A stretch of DNA of 64,000 bases from Bradyrhizobium sp. LTSP885 (GCF_000938305.1 NZ_JYMT01000034.1:1-64000); one strand, 5' to 3'; numbered from the stretch's first letter, positions 53,038 through 63,543 are shown. Program-made: numbers and translations. Notes: generated from the letters alone by a model not told the origin.

Positions 53038-54649
53038 GGCTGCCTCCGCTGCTCAGCCGGTCGATGGTCTGCTTGATCTGCGCAAGCGCCGATGCATTCA
53101 CGGATAGTTCGCGCAAGCCGCAGTTCAGCAAGGCCGGGAGGCAGCGCGGATCGCCAGCCATGTCGCCGCACAGGCTGACGCTGATCCCGGCGCGCCGCCC
53201 GTGTTCGGCCGTCCTCGCGATCAATTCCAGCACGGCTGGATGCAGCGGATCCATCAGCGGCGCGAGGGCTCCGTTGGAACGGTCGCAGGCAAGCACATAT
53301 TGCGCGAGATCGTTCGAGCCGATCGAGAAGAACGCGGCCTTGAAGCTCCTTATCGCGAGCGCCGCCGCCGGGACCTCGACCATGATCCCCAGTTCGGGAA
53401 GCATCGCGGCAACGCCGTCCGCCTGCAAGCGCTGCACGATGTCGGCGAACAGCTGCCGTCCCGCCTCGAGCTCGTCCGCCGACGTGACCATCGGAAACAT
53501 GACCTTGAGATTTCCACGCACCGCGGCCCGCGCCAGCGCGCGGAGTTGAACAGCAAATATTTCGGGCCGGGCCAGGCAAAGCCGCAAGCCCCGAACCCCG
53601 AGAAACGGATTGGCTTCGCCATCCAGCGTAAAGCCTGAAACCGGCTTGTCGCCGCCGGCGTCAAAGGTCCGGATCGTCACCGGGCGCCGGGCGGCCCAAC
53701 GCAATACCGCATCATAGGCCTGGAACTGGGTCTCCTCGTCGGGCAGAGCGCCCCGCTCGGTCAGCAGGAACTCGGTGCGCATCAGGCCGATGCCATCGGC
53801 ATATTGCGCGTCCGCGTGATCGAGATCGGCAACGCGCTGGATGTTGATGAACAGCTTGATCGGCTCGCCGCGCCACGATGCCGTCGGCCGGCGCAGGATC
53901 GCGCGCGCGGACGCCCTGCTTTTGCGATGGCTTTCGTGCCGCTTCTCGAACAGGCGGACCTGCTCGGCACTGGGATCGAGTTCGAGCGTCGCTCCCTCGC
54001 CGTCGAGCAGCGCGGTTGCTCCCGCATCCGGAATCGCGCCGAGTTGAACGACCATCGGAATGCCGCGCGCACGCGCCAGCATCGCAACATGGCTGGTGGG
54101 GCTGCCGCCCAACAGCGCCAGGCCACCGCCGCCGGACCAGTCGATCTCCAGGAATCGCGAGGGCGGCAAATCCTCGGCGCAGACGACGGCGCCGCTCGGA
54201 ATTGCCTGAGGCTGGCCCCCGCCTCCCCGCAGAATGTTGATGACGCGGTCGCGCAAATCCGCAAGGTCCGAGGAGCGCGCCTGCAAATATTCGTCCGGCG
54301 CCGCATTGTAATCCGCGATCTGCGCGTCGAGCGCCGTACGCCACGCGACGTCAGCAGCATCGCCCTCGCCGATCGAGGCGAAGATCGCTTCAACGAGGTC
54401 CTCGTCCTCCAGCAGCGCGACCTGAAACTCGAGAATTTGAGCAGCTTCGCCACCGGCGATTTCGGCCAGATCCGCGATCTGTCCGCTTGCCTTATCGATC
54501 GCAGCACGAAGCGCGAGCGCCTCTTCAGCCAGGTTGCCCACGACGCGCGCGCCGTTCGTGCCGGCATCGACCCGGACGAATGGACCATGGGCGAAGCCGA
54601 TCGAGGCGGTCCTGCCGCGATAGGCCAGTCCTGCGGCGCCACCCTGCAT
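53030..54649 (-). CDS. ptsI: PTS enzyme I (phosphoenolpyruvate-protein phosphotransferase)
   Basis: A 539-aa protein that takes phosphate from PEP and passes it to HPr. The active-site His187 is in GGSPTSHVAMLARARG. PEP-site features include GLMRTEFLLTERG and VRGLRLCLARPEIF, and the C-terminal Cys is in SLCGDMAGDP. It is slightly shorter than the housekeeping enzyme (about 575 aa). It lies directly downstream of the HPr gene and is dedicated to the dha phosphorelay. Confidence 0.92.
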   Translation of the reverse strand: MQGGAAGLAYRGRTASIGFAHGPFVRVDAGTNGARVVGNLAEEALALRAAIDKASGQIADLAEIAGGEAAQILEFQVALLEDEDLVEAIFASIGEGDAADVAWRTALDAQIADYNAAPDEYLQARSSDLADLRDRVINILRGGGGQPQAIPSGAVVCAEDLPPSRFLEIDWSGGGGLALLGGSPTSHVAMLARARGIPMVVQLGAIPDAGATALLDGEGATLELDPSAEQVRLFEKRHESHRKSRASARAILRRPTASWRGEPIKLFINIQRVADLDHADAQYADGIGLMRTEFLLTERGALPDEETQFQAYDAVLRWAARRPVTIRTFDAGGDKPVSGFTLDGEANPFLGVRGLRLCLARPEIFAVQLRALARAAVRGNLKVMFPMVTSADELEAGRQLFADIVQRLQADGVAAMLPELGIMVEVPAAALAIRSFKAAFFSIGSNDLAQYVLACDRSNGALAPLMDPLHPAVLELIARTAEHGRRAGISVSLCGDMAGDPRCLPALLNCGLRELSVNASALAQIKQTIDRLSSGGSLG

Positions 54650-54650
54650 G

Positions 54651-54959
54651 CTACGGAGCCCCGTCCGGAAAGTCGGTTGCGATCAGCTCGACCAGCGCCG
54701 CGACGGCGGCCTCCGCGTCACTGCCCGACGCCTTGATCTCGATCGTGCTGCCGTGAGCGGCGCGCATCGCCATGATCTTGGCCACACCCTTGGCATTGAT
54801 CCACTCGGGCGCGCCTTCGACCCGGACGGAAATCTGGGCCTGAAACTTCTTGGCGAGCTTGGTCAGCTTGACCGCCGGGCGCGCATGCATGCCCACCGCG
54901 TGCACCAGCCGTACATTGCCGGTGAAGATCTGTTCGTCCGCTTTATCAAGCATGCTCAT
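54651..54959 (-). CDS. HPr-like phosphocarrier of the dha system
   Basis: A 102-aa HPr-fold protein. The active His25 is in HAVGMHARPAVKL. The regulatory serine region of classical HPr (AKSIM) reads INAKGVAKIMAMR, without the Ser, so HPr kinase control is not expected. It has an N-terminal extension of about ten residues. It sits between dhaM and ptsI with a 1-nt gap to the latter, and passes phosphate to DhaM. Confidence 0.9.
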   Translation of the reverse strand: MSMLDKADEQIFTGNVRLVHAVGMHARPAVKLTKLAKKFQAQISVRVEGAPEWINAKGVAKIMAMRAAHGSTIEIKASGSDAEAAVAALVELIATDFPDGAP

Positions 54960-54984
54960 GTTCCATTATCGCTTCGCCGACAGA

Positions 54985-55377
54985 TCAGTCGGCAGAGAGT
55001 TCCTCGGCCACGGCCTTCACCTGGGCCAGCGAGCTGCCGCCCGCCGCCTCGGTTGCCGCCATCACGGCGCCCTCGACGATCGGCGCGTTGCAGACGACGA
55101 CGAGATCGCGGCGCGCGGGTTCCAGCATCTCGACCGCCATCTCGCTATTGGTCTCGGCGCCGCCGAGATCGACCAGGATCGCGACGCCCTTCGCCGACCA
55201 GGCATCGTTGATGGCGTCCATAATGAGGGGAACGCTGGTGCCCAATCCGCCGTCGGGATTGCCGCCGCAGAACGCCACCTTGACCTCGCTACCGACCATC
55301 TGCCGCACCATGTCGGCGGTGCCCTTGGCAATGTCCTGGGAATGCGAGACGATCACGATACTCACGGTTTCAGTCAT
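54985..55377 (-). CDS. dhaM: DhaM EIIA domain
   Basis: A 130-aa mannose-family EIIA-type protein. The phospho-acceptor His12 is in VIVSHSQDIAKG, and ILVDLGGAETNSEMA is a DhaM family motif. It accepts phosphate from HPr and re-phosphorylates ADP bound in DhaL. In E. coli these carriers are fused into one DhaM chain; here EIIA, HPr and EI are separate genes. Its start overlaps the dhaL stop. Confidence 0.93.
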   Translation of the reverse strand: MTETVSIVIVSHSQDIAKGTADMVRQMVGSEVKVAFCGGNPDGGLGTSVPLIMDAINDAWSAKGVAILVDLGGAETNSEMAVEMLEPARRDLVVVCNAPIVEGAVMAATEAAGGSSLAQVKAVAEELSAD

Positions 55378-55997
55378 TGCTTCCCCTCCAGGCTCGCGCA
55401 GACTGCCTGCACGAGTACGCAGCTCGAGCGTGCGCCCGGATCGAGATGTCCGATGCTGCGCGGCCCGAGGAACGACGCACGTCCCTTGGTGGCCTGCATC
55501 GGCGCGGTCCGTGCGAGCGCATCGGTTGCGGTGGTCCTGATACGCGCGATCAGATCCGGCTGTCCGGCCGCGGCCTTCAGCGTCTCCAGCACGGGAACAA
55601 GCACATCCAGCATCGTCTTTTCGCCGACGTGCGAGCGGCCGCGCGCGCTGACCGCGTCTACGGCACTGCCAAAGACGTCGGCGAGATCATCCGGCAAATG
55701 CTTGTCGTGCGAGAGCGCTTCGCCGGCGGCGAGAAAGAAACTGCCGTAAAGCGGCCCGGAGGCGCCGCCGACCGTCATCACCAGGGTCTTGCCGATCATC
55801 TTCAGCGCTTCATCGAGCGGCTGCGCGGAGATCGCGTCGAGCTTGCCAAGCACCGCCTCGCATCCGCGCTTCATGTTTGATCCGTGGTCGCCATCGCCGA
55901 TCGCCTGATCCAGCGTCGTCAACTCCGGCGCGCTGGCAATGACCTGCTCGGCGGCCACCTTGATCAGCGATCTGAACGTCTCGGGTTGCAGTGACAT
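55374..55997 (-). CDS. dhaL: Dihydroxyacetone kinase ADP-binding subunit DhaL
   Basis: A 207-aa all-helical subunit that holds ADP and transfers phosphate to the substrate on DhaK. The Mg-nucleotide motif AIGDGDHGSNMKRG is at 32-45 with three conserved acidic or His residues. MTVGGASGPLYGSFF and GRSHVGEKTMLD are also typical. It overlaps dhaM by 4 bp and is 12 nt downstream of the ABC ATPase, showing that kinase and importer share one transcript. Confidence 0.93.
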   Translation of the reverse strand: MSLQPETFRSLIKVAAEQVIASAPELTTLDQAIGDGDHGSNMKRGCEAVLGKLDAISAQPLDEALKMIGKTLVMTVGGASGPLYGSFFLAAGEALSHDKHLPDDLADVFGSAVDAVSARGRSHVGEKTMLDVLVPVLETLKAAAGQPDLIARIRTTATDALARTAPMQATKGRASFLGPRSIGHLDPGARSSCVLVQAVCASLEGKQ

Positions 55998-56009
55998 CGA
56001 CTTGGTCCT

Positions 56010-57027
<1,018 letters not shown>

Positions 57028-57035
<8 letters not shown>

Positions 57036-58125
57036 GGCGTGCGCTCTCCTGACTAGCGGTCCGAATTGCGAGGCCGCTGCCGACATCGAACAGCGCGAGC
57101 CTCTCGGACTGGAATTCAAGACCCACCGTTTCGCCGACCTGCACCGACGCGCTGGAGGGCAGCCGCGCCGCGACACGTCCATGCGCCGTGTCGACGGTGA
57201 CGATCTGCGTGGTGCCGAGATATTCCGCGCCGAACACCTCGCCGCGGACCGGCGCCGCGTCGGCGAAGCGGATATGCTCTGGGCGCACCCCGAGCGCCAG
57301 CTCGGCGCTGGTGCGATCCTCGCGGATCTCTGGGACCGTGATCCGCGTATCGTGGAAGCTGATCGCGCGATCGCCGGAATGCAGACCTCCCTCAAAGCGC
57401 AGGAAGTTCATCGGGGGCGAGCCGATGAAGTCGGCCACGAACATGCTCGCGGGCCGGTCATAGACCTCCTGCGGCGAACCGATCTGCTCGACGCGTCCCT
57501 TGTTCATGACGGCGATCTGATCCGCCATCGACATCGCCTCGAGCTGATCGTGCGTCACGTAGACCGTGGTCGCCCCAATGCGATCGTGCAGGTCGCGAAG
57601 CTCGCCGCACATCAGATGACGAAACTCGGCATCAAGCGCGCCGAGCGGCTCGTCCATCAGAAACGCCTTCGGCCGCCTGACCATGGCGCGACCGAGCGCG
57701 ACCCGCTGCCGATCGCCACCGGACAGTTTCGAGGTCTTGCTCGACAGCAGATGCTCGATCCGCAACAGCCGCGCGGTCTCCTGCACTTGCTCGCGAATCT
57801 CGCGCCGGCCCATGCCCTGGCACTTCAGCGGAAAGCCGATATTCTCTGCGACATTCATGTGTGGGTAGAGCGCGAACAGCTGGAAGACGAACGCGATGTC
57901 ACGCGCGGCGGCGCGGCGGAACGTCACGTCCTCGCCATCCAGCAGGATCTTCCCCTCGGTCGGCAGTTCGAGGCCCGCAATCATGCGCAGCGTGGTGGTC
58001 TTGCCGCAGCCCGACGGTCCCAGCATCGCAAAGAAGGTGCCGTCATCGATGGTGAAGTTCGAGCCTTGCACGGCCGTGAACTGATCGAACGACTTGCGGA
58101 GGTTCTCGACGCGGATCTGAGCCAT
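57028..58125 (-). CDS. Carbohydrate ABC importer ATPase 1 (MalK type)
   Basis: A 365-aa ATPase with Walker A GPSGCGKTT, signature LSGGDRQRVALGR, Walker B AFLMDEPLGALD and switch His in VTHDQLEAMSM. A TOBE-like C-terminal domain is present. Two different ATPases in one importer suggest a heterodimer, as in rhizobial glycerol/polyol importers. Confidence 0.93.
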
Positions 58126-58135
58126 CTCTGCCGCC

Positions 58136-58336
58136 CTATTCCGGAAAATGACTGACGATCATGAACCCGATCGTGCCGACGAGGATGGTTATGAAGGAGT
58201 AGCTGTACAGGTCGATCGACCAGGGCTGCACCAGCATGAAGATGCCGCCCCCGATCAGGATCATCGCGCCGTTCTCCCAGGGCCCGCGACGGAACCAGCG
58301 AGAGAGACCGGCTTTGGCTGCAGCAGAATCGCTCAT
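58136..58336 (-). CDS. Small membrane protein of the ABC operon (66 aa)
   Basis: The start at 58336 overlaps the permease stop (ATGA). The protein has a positively charged N-terminus and two short hydrophobic helices, AMILIGGGIFMLVQ and FITILVGTIGFMIVS. Small membrane proteins also occur in related polyol importers (for example GlpU), but I see no clear sequence match. Its position between permeases and ATPases suggests an accessory subunit. Confidence 0.7.
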   Translation of the reverse strand: MSDSAAAKAGLSRWFRRGPWENGAMILIGGGIFMLVQPWSIDLYSYSFITILVGTIGFMIVSHFPE

Positions 58337-59307
58337 TTGCGCACAGCTCCGAAGGTGATGCCGCGGAGCAGGTGCTTGCGCAACACCACGGTGAACAGGA
58401 CGATCGGGACGACGAACAGCGTGGTCGCGGCCGCAACGGCCGGCCAATCCTGCCCGCCCTCGCCGATGATGAAGGGGATGAAAGGCGGCATCGTCTGCGC
58501 CTCGCCGCTCGTCAGCAGAACCGCAAAGGCGTATTCGTTCCACGAGAAGATCAGGCAGAAGATCGCGGTTGCCGCTATCCCGGTGACCGCCTGCGGCAAC
58601 ACCACCTTGCGCAAGGCCTGCAGCCGCGTGTAGCCGTCGACGAGGGCGGCCTCCTCATACTCGCGCGGGATCTCGTCGATGAACCCCTTGAGCAGCCACA
58701 CCGCGAGCGAGACATTCACGGCGGTGTAGAGCAGGATCATGCCGAGCCTGGTGTCGGTCAGGTTGAGCTCCCGGTACATCAGATAGATCGGGATCGCGAC
58801 CGCGACCGGCGGCATCATCCGTGTCGAGAGGATAAAGAACAGGAGATCATCCGCCAGGGGGATGCGGAAGCGCGAGAAGGCGTAGGCCGCGAGCGTGCCG
58901 AGGAAGACCGCCAGGAACGTCGATCCGAAGCCGATGATCAGCGAGTTGACGAAGCGCGGCACGACCTTCGACGGTCCGGCGATGACCATGTCGCGCTGGC
59001 GCACCAGTCTGTCGTACCAGGTCTGCGGCGGCGGCAACTTGGCGATGAAGTCCGGCGTCTGGCGGGTGCGCACCGTAAACAAATTGACGTAGCCTTCGAG
59101 GGTCGGCTGGAAGAGCACCTTGGGCGGATAGGCGATGGCATCGCTCTGCGACTTGAACGCGGTGGCAACGATCCAGAGCAGCGGCAGGATCGTGATCACG
59201 GCGTAGAGAATGACGAGGCCGCCGGCCACGGTCCTTGCGCGCGGCGTGGCTTCGACGATGGAGTGGGCGGTGGACCTGACCACAGGTTTGGCGGCGGCAG
59301 CGGTCAT
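58333..59307 (-). CDS. Carbohydrate ABC importer permease 2 (MalG type)
   Basis: The start at 59307 overlaps the other permease stop and gives 324 aa. It has a first helix GLVILYAVITILPLLWIVAT, a long periplasmic loop, and the EAA coupling loop EYEEAALVDGYTRLQALRKV with VLPQAVTGI. It forms the channel with permease 1. Confidence 0.93.
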   Translation of the reverse strand: MTAAAAKPVVRSTAHSIVEATPRARTVAGGLVILYAVITILPLLWIVATAFKSQSDAIAYPPKVLFQPTLEGYVNLFTVRTRQTPDFIAKLPPPQTWYDRLVRQRDMVIAGPSKVVPRFVNSLIIGFGSTFLAVFLGTLAAYAFSRFRIPLADDLLFFILSTRMMPPVAVAIPIYLMYRELNLTDTRLGMILLYTAVNVSLAVWLLKGFIDEIPREYEEAALVDGYTRLQALRKVVLPQAVTGIAATAIFCLIFSWNEYAFAVLLTSGEAQTMPPFIPFIIGEGGQDWPAVAAATTLFVVPIVLFTVVLRKHLLRGITFGAVRK

Positions 59308-60278
59308 CGTTGCTTCACCTTGTTGAGCGCTTTGACGTAGATATTGGCGGCACCGAACACGGTCACGAACAGGATGATGGCGAGCGCAGAGGAATATCCG
59401 GTGCGCCATTTCTCGAACGCCGCGCGCTTCAGCGTGATCGACACCAGCTCGGTGGTCGACCCCGGCCCTCCCGAGGTCAGGAGATTGACCATGTCGAACA
59501 TCTTGAAGTTCTCGATCGCACGGAACAGCACCGCAAGCATCAGGAACGGCACCGCCATCGGCAGCGTGATCGACCAGAATTGCCGCCAGGGCGAGGCACG
59601 ATCGACTTCGGCCGCCTCATAAATGTAGTCGGGAATCGATCGAAGCCCGGCAAGGCAGATCAGCATGACGTAGGGAGCCCACATCCAGGTGTCGACCAGC
59701 ACGATGGTCCAGGGCGCCAGCGCGACCTGCCCGGTCATGCTGAACGAACTCGGCGGCACACCCGTGAACAGACTGATCAGGGAGTTGAAGGGCCCGATCT
59801 GCGGCTGCAACAGCAGGGTCCAGAAGTTGCCAACCACCGCCGGCGACAGCATCATCGGCAGCAGGATGATCGTGGTCCAAAAGCTGTGGCCGCGAAACTG
59901 GCGGTTGATCAGGAGCGCCAGGCCGAACCCGATCACCACCTGCAATGCCACCGAGCAGATCACGAATTGCGCCGTGGTCTGCAGCCGGATCCAGACCTCC
60001 TCGTCGGTCAGGATGTCGATAAAATTGTCGAGCCCGACGAACCGCAGCGGCAGATAGGACATGCTGAGGTTGAGGTTGGTAAAGGACAGCCGGATCATCC
60101 ACACCAGCGGAAAGATGTTGATCGCCAGCAACAGCGTGATCGTCGGCGCAATGAACAGCCATGCGATGGTGCGGTCCGAAAGGCCACGGACACGCCACGC
60201 GGCGCGGGATTTAGCGGGTTCGCTCACGCGCGGGATCATAGCATGATCAGGTTCAAGGATCGTCGTCATCGGGTCCAT
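59304..60278 (-). CDS. Carbohydrate ABC importer permease 1 (MalF type)
   Basis: A 324-aa permease; Met4 is an alternative start. The first helix is IAWLFIAPTITLLLAINIFP, followed by RLSFTNLNLSMSYLP. The EAA loop is YEAAEVDRASPWRQFWSITL. It begins 73 nt after the binding-protein stop and overlaps permease 2 by 4 bp. Confidence 0.93.
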   Translation of the reverse strand: MDPMTTILEPDHAMIPRVSEPAKSRAAWRVRGLSDRTIAWLFIAPTITLLLAINIFPLVWMIRLSFTNLNLSMSYLPLRFVGLDNFIDILTDEEVWIRLQTTAQFVICSVALQVVIGFGLALLINRQFRGHSFWTTIILLPMMLSPAVVGNFWTLLLQPQIGPFNSLISLFTGVPPSSFSMTGQVALAPWTIVLVDTWMWAPYVMLICLAGLRSIPDYIYEAAEVDRASPWRQFWSITLPMAVPFLMLAVLFRAIENFKMFDMVNLLTSGGPGSTTELVSITLKRAAFEKWRTGYSSALAIILFVTVFGAANIYVKALNKVKQR

Positions 60279-60351
60279 CGGCTGGCTGTTTCGGCTTCCC
60301 CGAGACGGCGCTCGGGGAAGCCAGTTCAGTTAGGTCACGTGGGTCACAGGG

Positions 60352-61710
60352 CTATTGCGACGCGACTTCCTTGCCCTGCTCCTTGAAGACCTTGGTCCAG
60401 TCCTTGACCAGGAGATCGAGCGCCTGCTGCGCCGTGCCCTTGTCGGCGACGACGTAGTCATGCACCCGCTTCTGCGTGTCGAGCAGCAGTTGCGCGTAGG
60501 ACGGCTCGGCCCAGAAGTCCTTGACGATCCCCATCGACTCCAGGAATTGCGGCGCGAACGCCGCGCTCTTCGGGAAATCGGGCGCATCGACCACCGCCTT
60601 CAGCGCCGAGTAGCCGCCGATCTGCCACCATTTCTGCTGCACGGCCGGCTGCGCGAACCATTTGATATAGGTGAGCGCATCGTCCTTGTGGTCGGAGGTC
60701 GCTACCACCGAGATGCCCTGTCCGCCGAGCTGGGTGAAGTGTCCGTTCGGACCGGCCGGATTGACGAAGAAGCCGATCTTGTCGCCGCCGACATTCGGAT
60801 CCTTGTAGAGGCCGGGGAAGAAGGCGAACCAGTTCATCTGCATCGCGACCTGGCCCGACTTGAAGGCATCGAGTCCCTCCTGCATGTAGGCGTTGGTCAT
60901 GCCTGGCGCGGTGCAGCACTTGTAGAGTTCCTTGTAGAACTCGAGACCCTTGGCCGCGTCGGGCGAATTGACGAAGCCCTGCATCTGATAGGCCTTCTTC
61001 GGATTCTCGTAGCTGAAGCCGTAATTGTAGAGCACGTTGGTCACGCCCATGGTGATGCCTTCCGAGCCGCGCTCGGTGAAGATGTAGGCGCCATAGACCT
61101 TCTTGCCGTCGATCTCGCGGCCCTGGAAGAACTCCCCGATCTGCTTCAACTCGTCATAGGTTTTCGGTGGCGCCAGATCGCGGCCATACTTGGCCTTGAA
61201 CGCGGATTGAATCTCCGGCCGCGAGAACCAGTCCTTGCGATAGGTCCAGCCCACCGCATCGGCCATCGCCGGCAACGCCCAGTAGTTCGGCGTGTTCTTC
61301 GGCCACTGCGAATAGCCGACGACCGTCGCCGGGACGAAGTCGTCCATCGATATCTTCTCCTTGTCGAAGAAATCGTTGAGCTTGACGTACCACTTGTTCT
61401 CGGCGGCGCCGCCGATCCACTGGCTGTCGCCGATGATCAGGTCGCAGAGCTTGCCGTGCGAGTTGAGCTCGTTGAGGAAGCGATCGGCATAGCTCGTCCA
61501 GGGGACGAACTCGTACTTCATCTCGATGCCGGATTGCTTGGTGAAGTCCTTGCCCAGTTCGACCAAAGCGTTGGCCGGATCCCATGCCGCCCAGCACAGC
61601 GTGAGCTGCTTGTTCTGTGCAGCGGCTTCGCCGCCGCCGAATACTCCCAACGCAGCGACCGCAAGGACCGCAGACGCCGCTGCACTGCCTAGCCAATTCA
61701 ATCTTCGCAT
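60352..61710 (-). CDS. Carbohydrate ABC importer, family 1 binding protein
   Basis: The start at 61710 (MRRLNWLGSAAASAVLAVAA) gives 452 aa with a signal peptide ending near AAAQ. The mature protein follows the MalE-like plan: LTLCWAAWDPANALVELGKD, MADAVGWTYRKDWF and the C-terminal hinge segment WWQIGGYSALKAV. The ligand is unknown; linkage to DhaKLM suggests a short sugar, polyol or ketose. It is the first gene of the twelve-gene operon. Confidence 0.92.
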   Translation of the reverse strand: MRRLNWLGSAAASAVLAVAALGVFGGGEAAAQNKQLTLCWAAWDPANALVELGKDFTKQSGIEMKYEFVPWTSYADRFLNELNSHGKLCDLIIGDSQWIGGAAENKWYVKLNDFFDKEKISMDDFVPATVVGYSQWPKNTPNYWALPAMADAVGWTYRKDWFSRPEIQSAFKAKYGRDLAPPKTYDELKQIGEFFQGREIDGKKVYGAYIFTERGSEGITMGVTNVLYNYGFSYENPKKAYQMQGFVNSPDAAKGLEFYKELYKCCTAPGMTNAYMQEGLDAFKSGQVAMQMNWFAFFPGLYKDPNVGGDKIGFFVNPAGPNGHFTQLGGQGISVVATSDHKDDALTYIKWFAQPAVQQKWWQIGGYSALKAVVDAPDFPKSAAFAPQFLESMGIVKDFWAEPSYAQLLLDTQKRVHDYVVADKGTAQQALDLLVKDWTKVFKEQGKEVASQ

Positions 61711-62321
61711 ATCCGTTTCCTCCCTATCGTTGAAGCACCTCACCCGCTCGGCGAGCCCTGCGAGGGACGACGCCGAGACCTGAAACCGAGTTGATGAGCG
61801 ATGATGGAGAACGAGACGGCCCCGCTCCGGAAAAATGTCCGGATGGAATGCCTCCTCCCCCGCATCGGCTCGATGCGCGATGTTTAGTTTTCTTGTGGTA
61901 CTAAACGTATTACTAAATTTTGTAAGCCGTCAAGCCGGTTCTCGTGAGCCTGACGAAATGATTTGCGACGTTCGCGCGCGCAAACGGCACGATCGCAATG
62001 CAGCATTATACATGGTCATTTCGTGCGTTTGCGATCGTCGACCGGGCCTGGCGAGAGCCATCCAGACCACGCAAATAGCAGAAGAACCAAAAGGTTGAGC
62101 GCGCCCAACATGTTTAGCAAATGACTTTACTGAACGTTCAATGAGGCTATTGAGGGCGCGAGCGGCGGCTTTGCGAGTTTGTCTCGCGCAGGAGACGGCG
62201 AGCTTTGTAATTGTCGGCGGCGATGGGTATTTATCCGGCCGAGCCGCTCAGCCATTCAATGTCTGGTTGACATCAATTATCCGGATTAGACTGAGCCGGT
62301 ATCAGTTCGGGACATGCCAAC
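61711..62321. other. 611-nt upstream region of the ABC-dha operon, no gene seen
   Basis: No coding region is convincing in this stretch. It should contain the promoter of the long minus-strand operon and that of the small plus-strand gene at 62322. AT-rich clusters occur around 61880-61925 and 62260-62300. Confidence 0.5.
61882..61917. promoter_or_regulatory. Possible operator of the ABC-dha operon
   Basis: GTTTAGT (61882-61888) and ACTAAAC (61900-61906) form a perfect inverted repeat with an 11-nt spacer. A further direct ACTAAA follows at 61912-61917. The cluster is about 170 nt upstream of the binding-protein start. Confidence 0.5.
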
Positions 62322-62585
62322 ATGAGTGATGATCTTCAGATCAATTTCCAGGCGCCGGCGAATCTTCGCAAATGGCCATCGCTCAACAATGAGCGCCGCC
62401 CCGGTTCGGGGCCCTACGTGGTCGTAGACGGCACGCTCGATGACTGCATACGCGGCTTCATGTCGAAGCCTGCGTCGGCGCGTCATCTGTACGAAATCCA
62501 CTGCACGCCGCAGCCGCCTTTGGTGACAGACGTTTTATCTCACGAGCACGTCGTTGAGTTGGCCCGATTGCGCGAATTCCTGTGA
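62322..62585 (+). CDS. Conserved hypothetical protein, 87 aa
   Basis: It begins MSDDLQINFQAPANLRKWPS and continues GPYVVVDGTLDDCIRGFMSK, with a compact C-terminal helix. There is no signal peptide or membrane segment. I recall similar small proteins from Bradyrhizobium genomes, but no function is known. An ATG preceded by purine-rich sequence supports the start. Confidence 0.65.
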   Translation: MSDDLQINFQAPANLRKWPSLNNERRPGSGPYVVVDGTLDDCIRGFMSKPASARHLYEIHCTPQPPLVTDVLSHEHVVELARLREFL

Positions 62586-62663
62586 TCGTCTGCCTTTTTT
62601 GACGGTCGTCACTGCGGGAAAGCTGTGATAACAAGCCCGCTCTGATCCAAAGGAGCACGCATT

Positions 62664-62849
62664 GTGAAGAAGGCAACCAAGAAACGCGTTAAGCGGCGCG
62701 AGTGGACCAAGAACGACATCAAGGACCTCAAGGCGCATTCAAAGGCACGGACGCCGGTCGTCAAAATAGCCAAGACGACAAAGCGGACGGTCGGTGCGCT
62801 GCGCCAAAAGGCGCTTCAACTCGGTATCGGCCTCGGCCACCAGCGTTAA
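62664..62849 (+). CDS. Small basic protein, 61 aa, HTH-like
   Basis: The GTG start is preceded by AAAGGAG. The protein is lysine/arginine-rich at its N-terminus (KKATKKRVKRREWTKNDIKD) and then reads VVKIAKTTKRTVGALRQKAL. The second part resembles the small SANT/GcrA-like helix-turn-helix found in many alphaproteobacterial small proteins. It may bind DNA; no target is visible. Confidence 0.7.
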   Translation: MKKATKKRVKRREWTKNDIKDLKAHSKARTPVVKIAKTTKRTVGALRQKALQLGIGLGHQR

Positions 62850-63031
62850 CGCTGCGCGCGGTTACGAGCGGCACTACATTGTTGATGGGTGCGCCGCTCG
62901 TGGCAGCCGACCGAATGGCTCACGCATCCGGGCCGAGCTGACGTCCGGAGCGACAGCGGCGGGCAAGTCAGCCCGCACAGCCGCGAATCGCCGATGCGAT
63001 CGCGTTCGGGGAAACCGATCGTTGACCGGCG

Positions 63032-63169
63032 CTACTTCTTCTTCCCTGAAGCAAAGCCCGGCTGCCAGCCGGCCGCTTTCTGGCTCGGCGCCGCGGCAAT
63101 GACCTTGATCTTTTCCTTCTTGGGTTTCTTGGTTTCCCGAGTGCCTCGCCGCTCGCCCTTGCTCGTCAT
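63032..63169 (-). CDS. Small lysine-rich conserved protein, 45 aa
   Basis: The ATG at 63169 has AGGAG about 9 nt upstream. The protein is MTSKGERRGTRETKKPKKEK followed by an AAAPSQKAAGWQPGF end and a KKK tail. I recall near-identical short proteins in Bradyrhizobium, function unknown. The frame is open further upstream and encodes LLQQGYIDVRICTPRGQVHL, which also looks protein-like, so a longer form starting near 63376 or a fused neighbour is possible. Confidence 0.55.
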   Translation of the reverse strand: MTSKGERRGTRETKKPKKEKIKVIAAAPSQKAAGWQPGFASGKKK

Positions 63170-63543
63170 ATCGGTCTTCTCCTGCTCTTCGAGACAATTC
63201 AATTCGTCCGGCAAATGGACCTGACCGCGCGGGGTGCAGATCCTCACATCGATGTAGCCTTGCTGCAGGAGCTGCGTGGCTTTCCTGAGCGCAGCCGCCG
63301 CCGAGATTTGCGCGCACCCTTCAGCCACCGGCGAATGCCGCGGGAATTGCGGTGATTGGCGATGGTACGCCGGCATCCAGCCAATAGCGAGTGCTAAAGC
63401 ATCTGGCGCCGGCGGCGGAATCACGCAGCGCAGGAGCCGCTTCCCTCGCCACTCGAATAAGATAGCAATGGCTATTGTGGCCGAAGGGGCGCATGCTGGC
63501 ATACCGGCAGCGCTGGCGTAATCGTTCGCGAAAAGGCAGGCGC
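63170..63543. other. Region with an open frame of uncertain status
   Basis: On the minus strand, 63170-63376 is open and in frame with the lysine-rich protein, with the sequence DVRICTPRGQVHLPDELN resembling a conserved small protein. No separate start with a good ribosome-binding site is evident. Plus-strand frames here look like shadows. Confidence 0.4.

Noticed and set aside
60355..61692. 445-aa plus-strand open frame
   Set aside because: Antisense shadow of the MalE-like binding protein.
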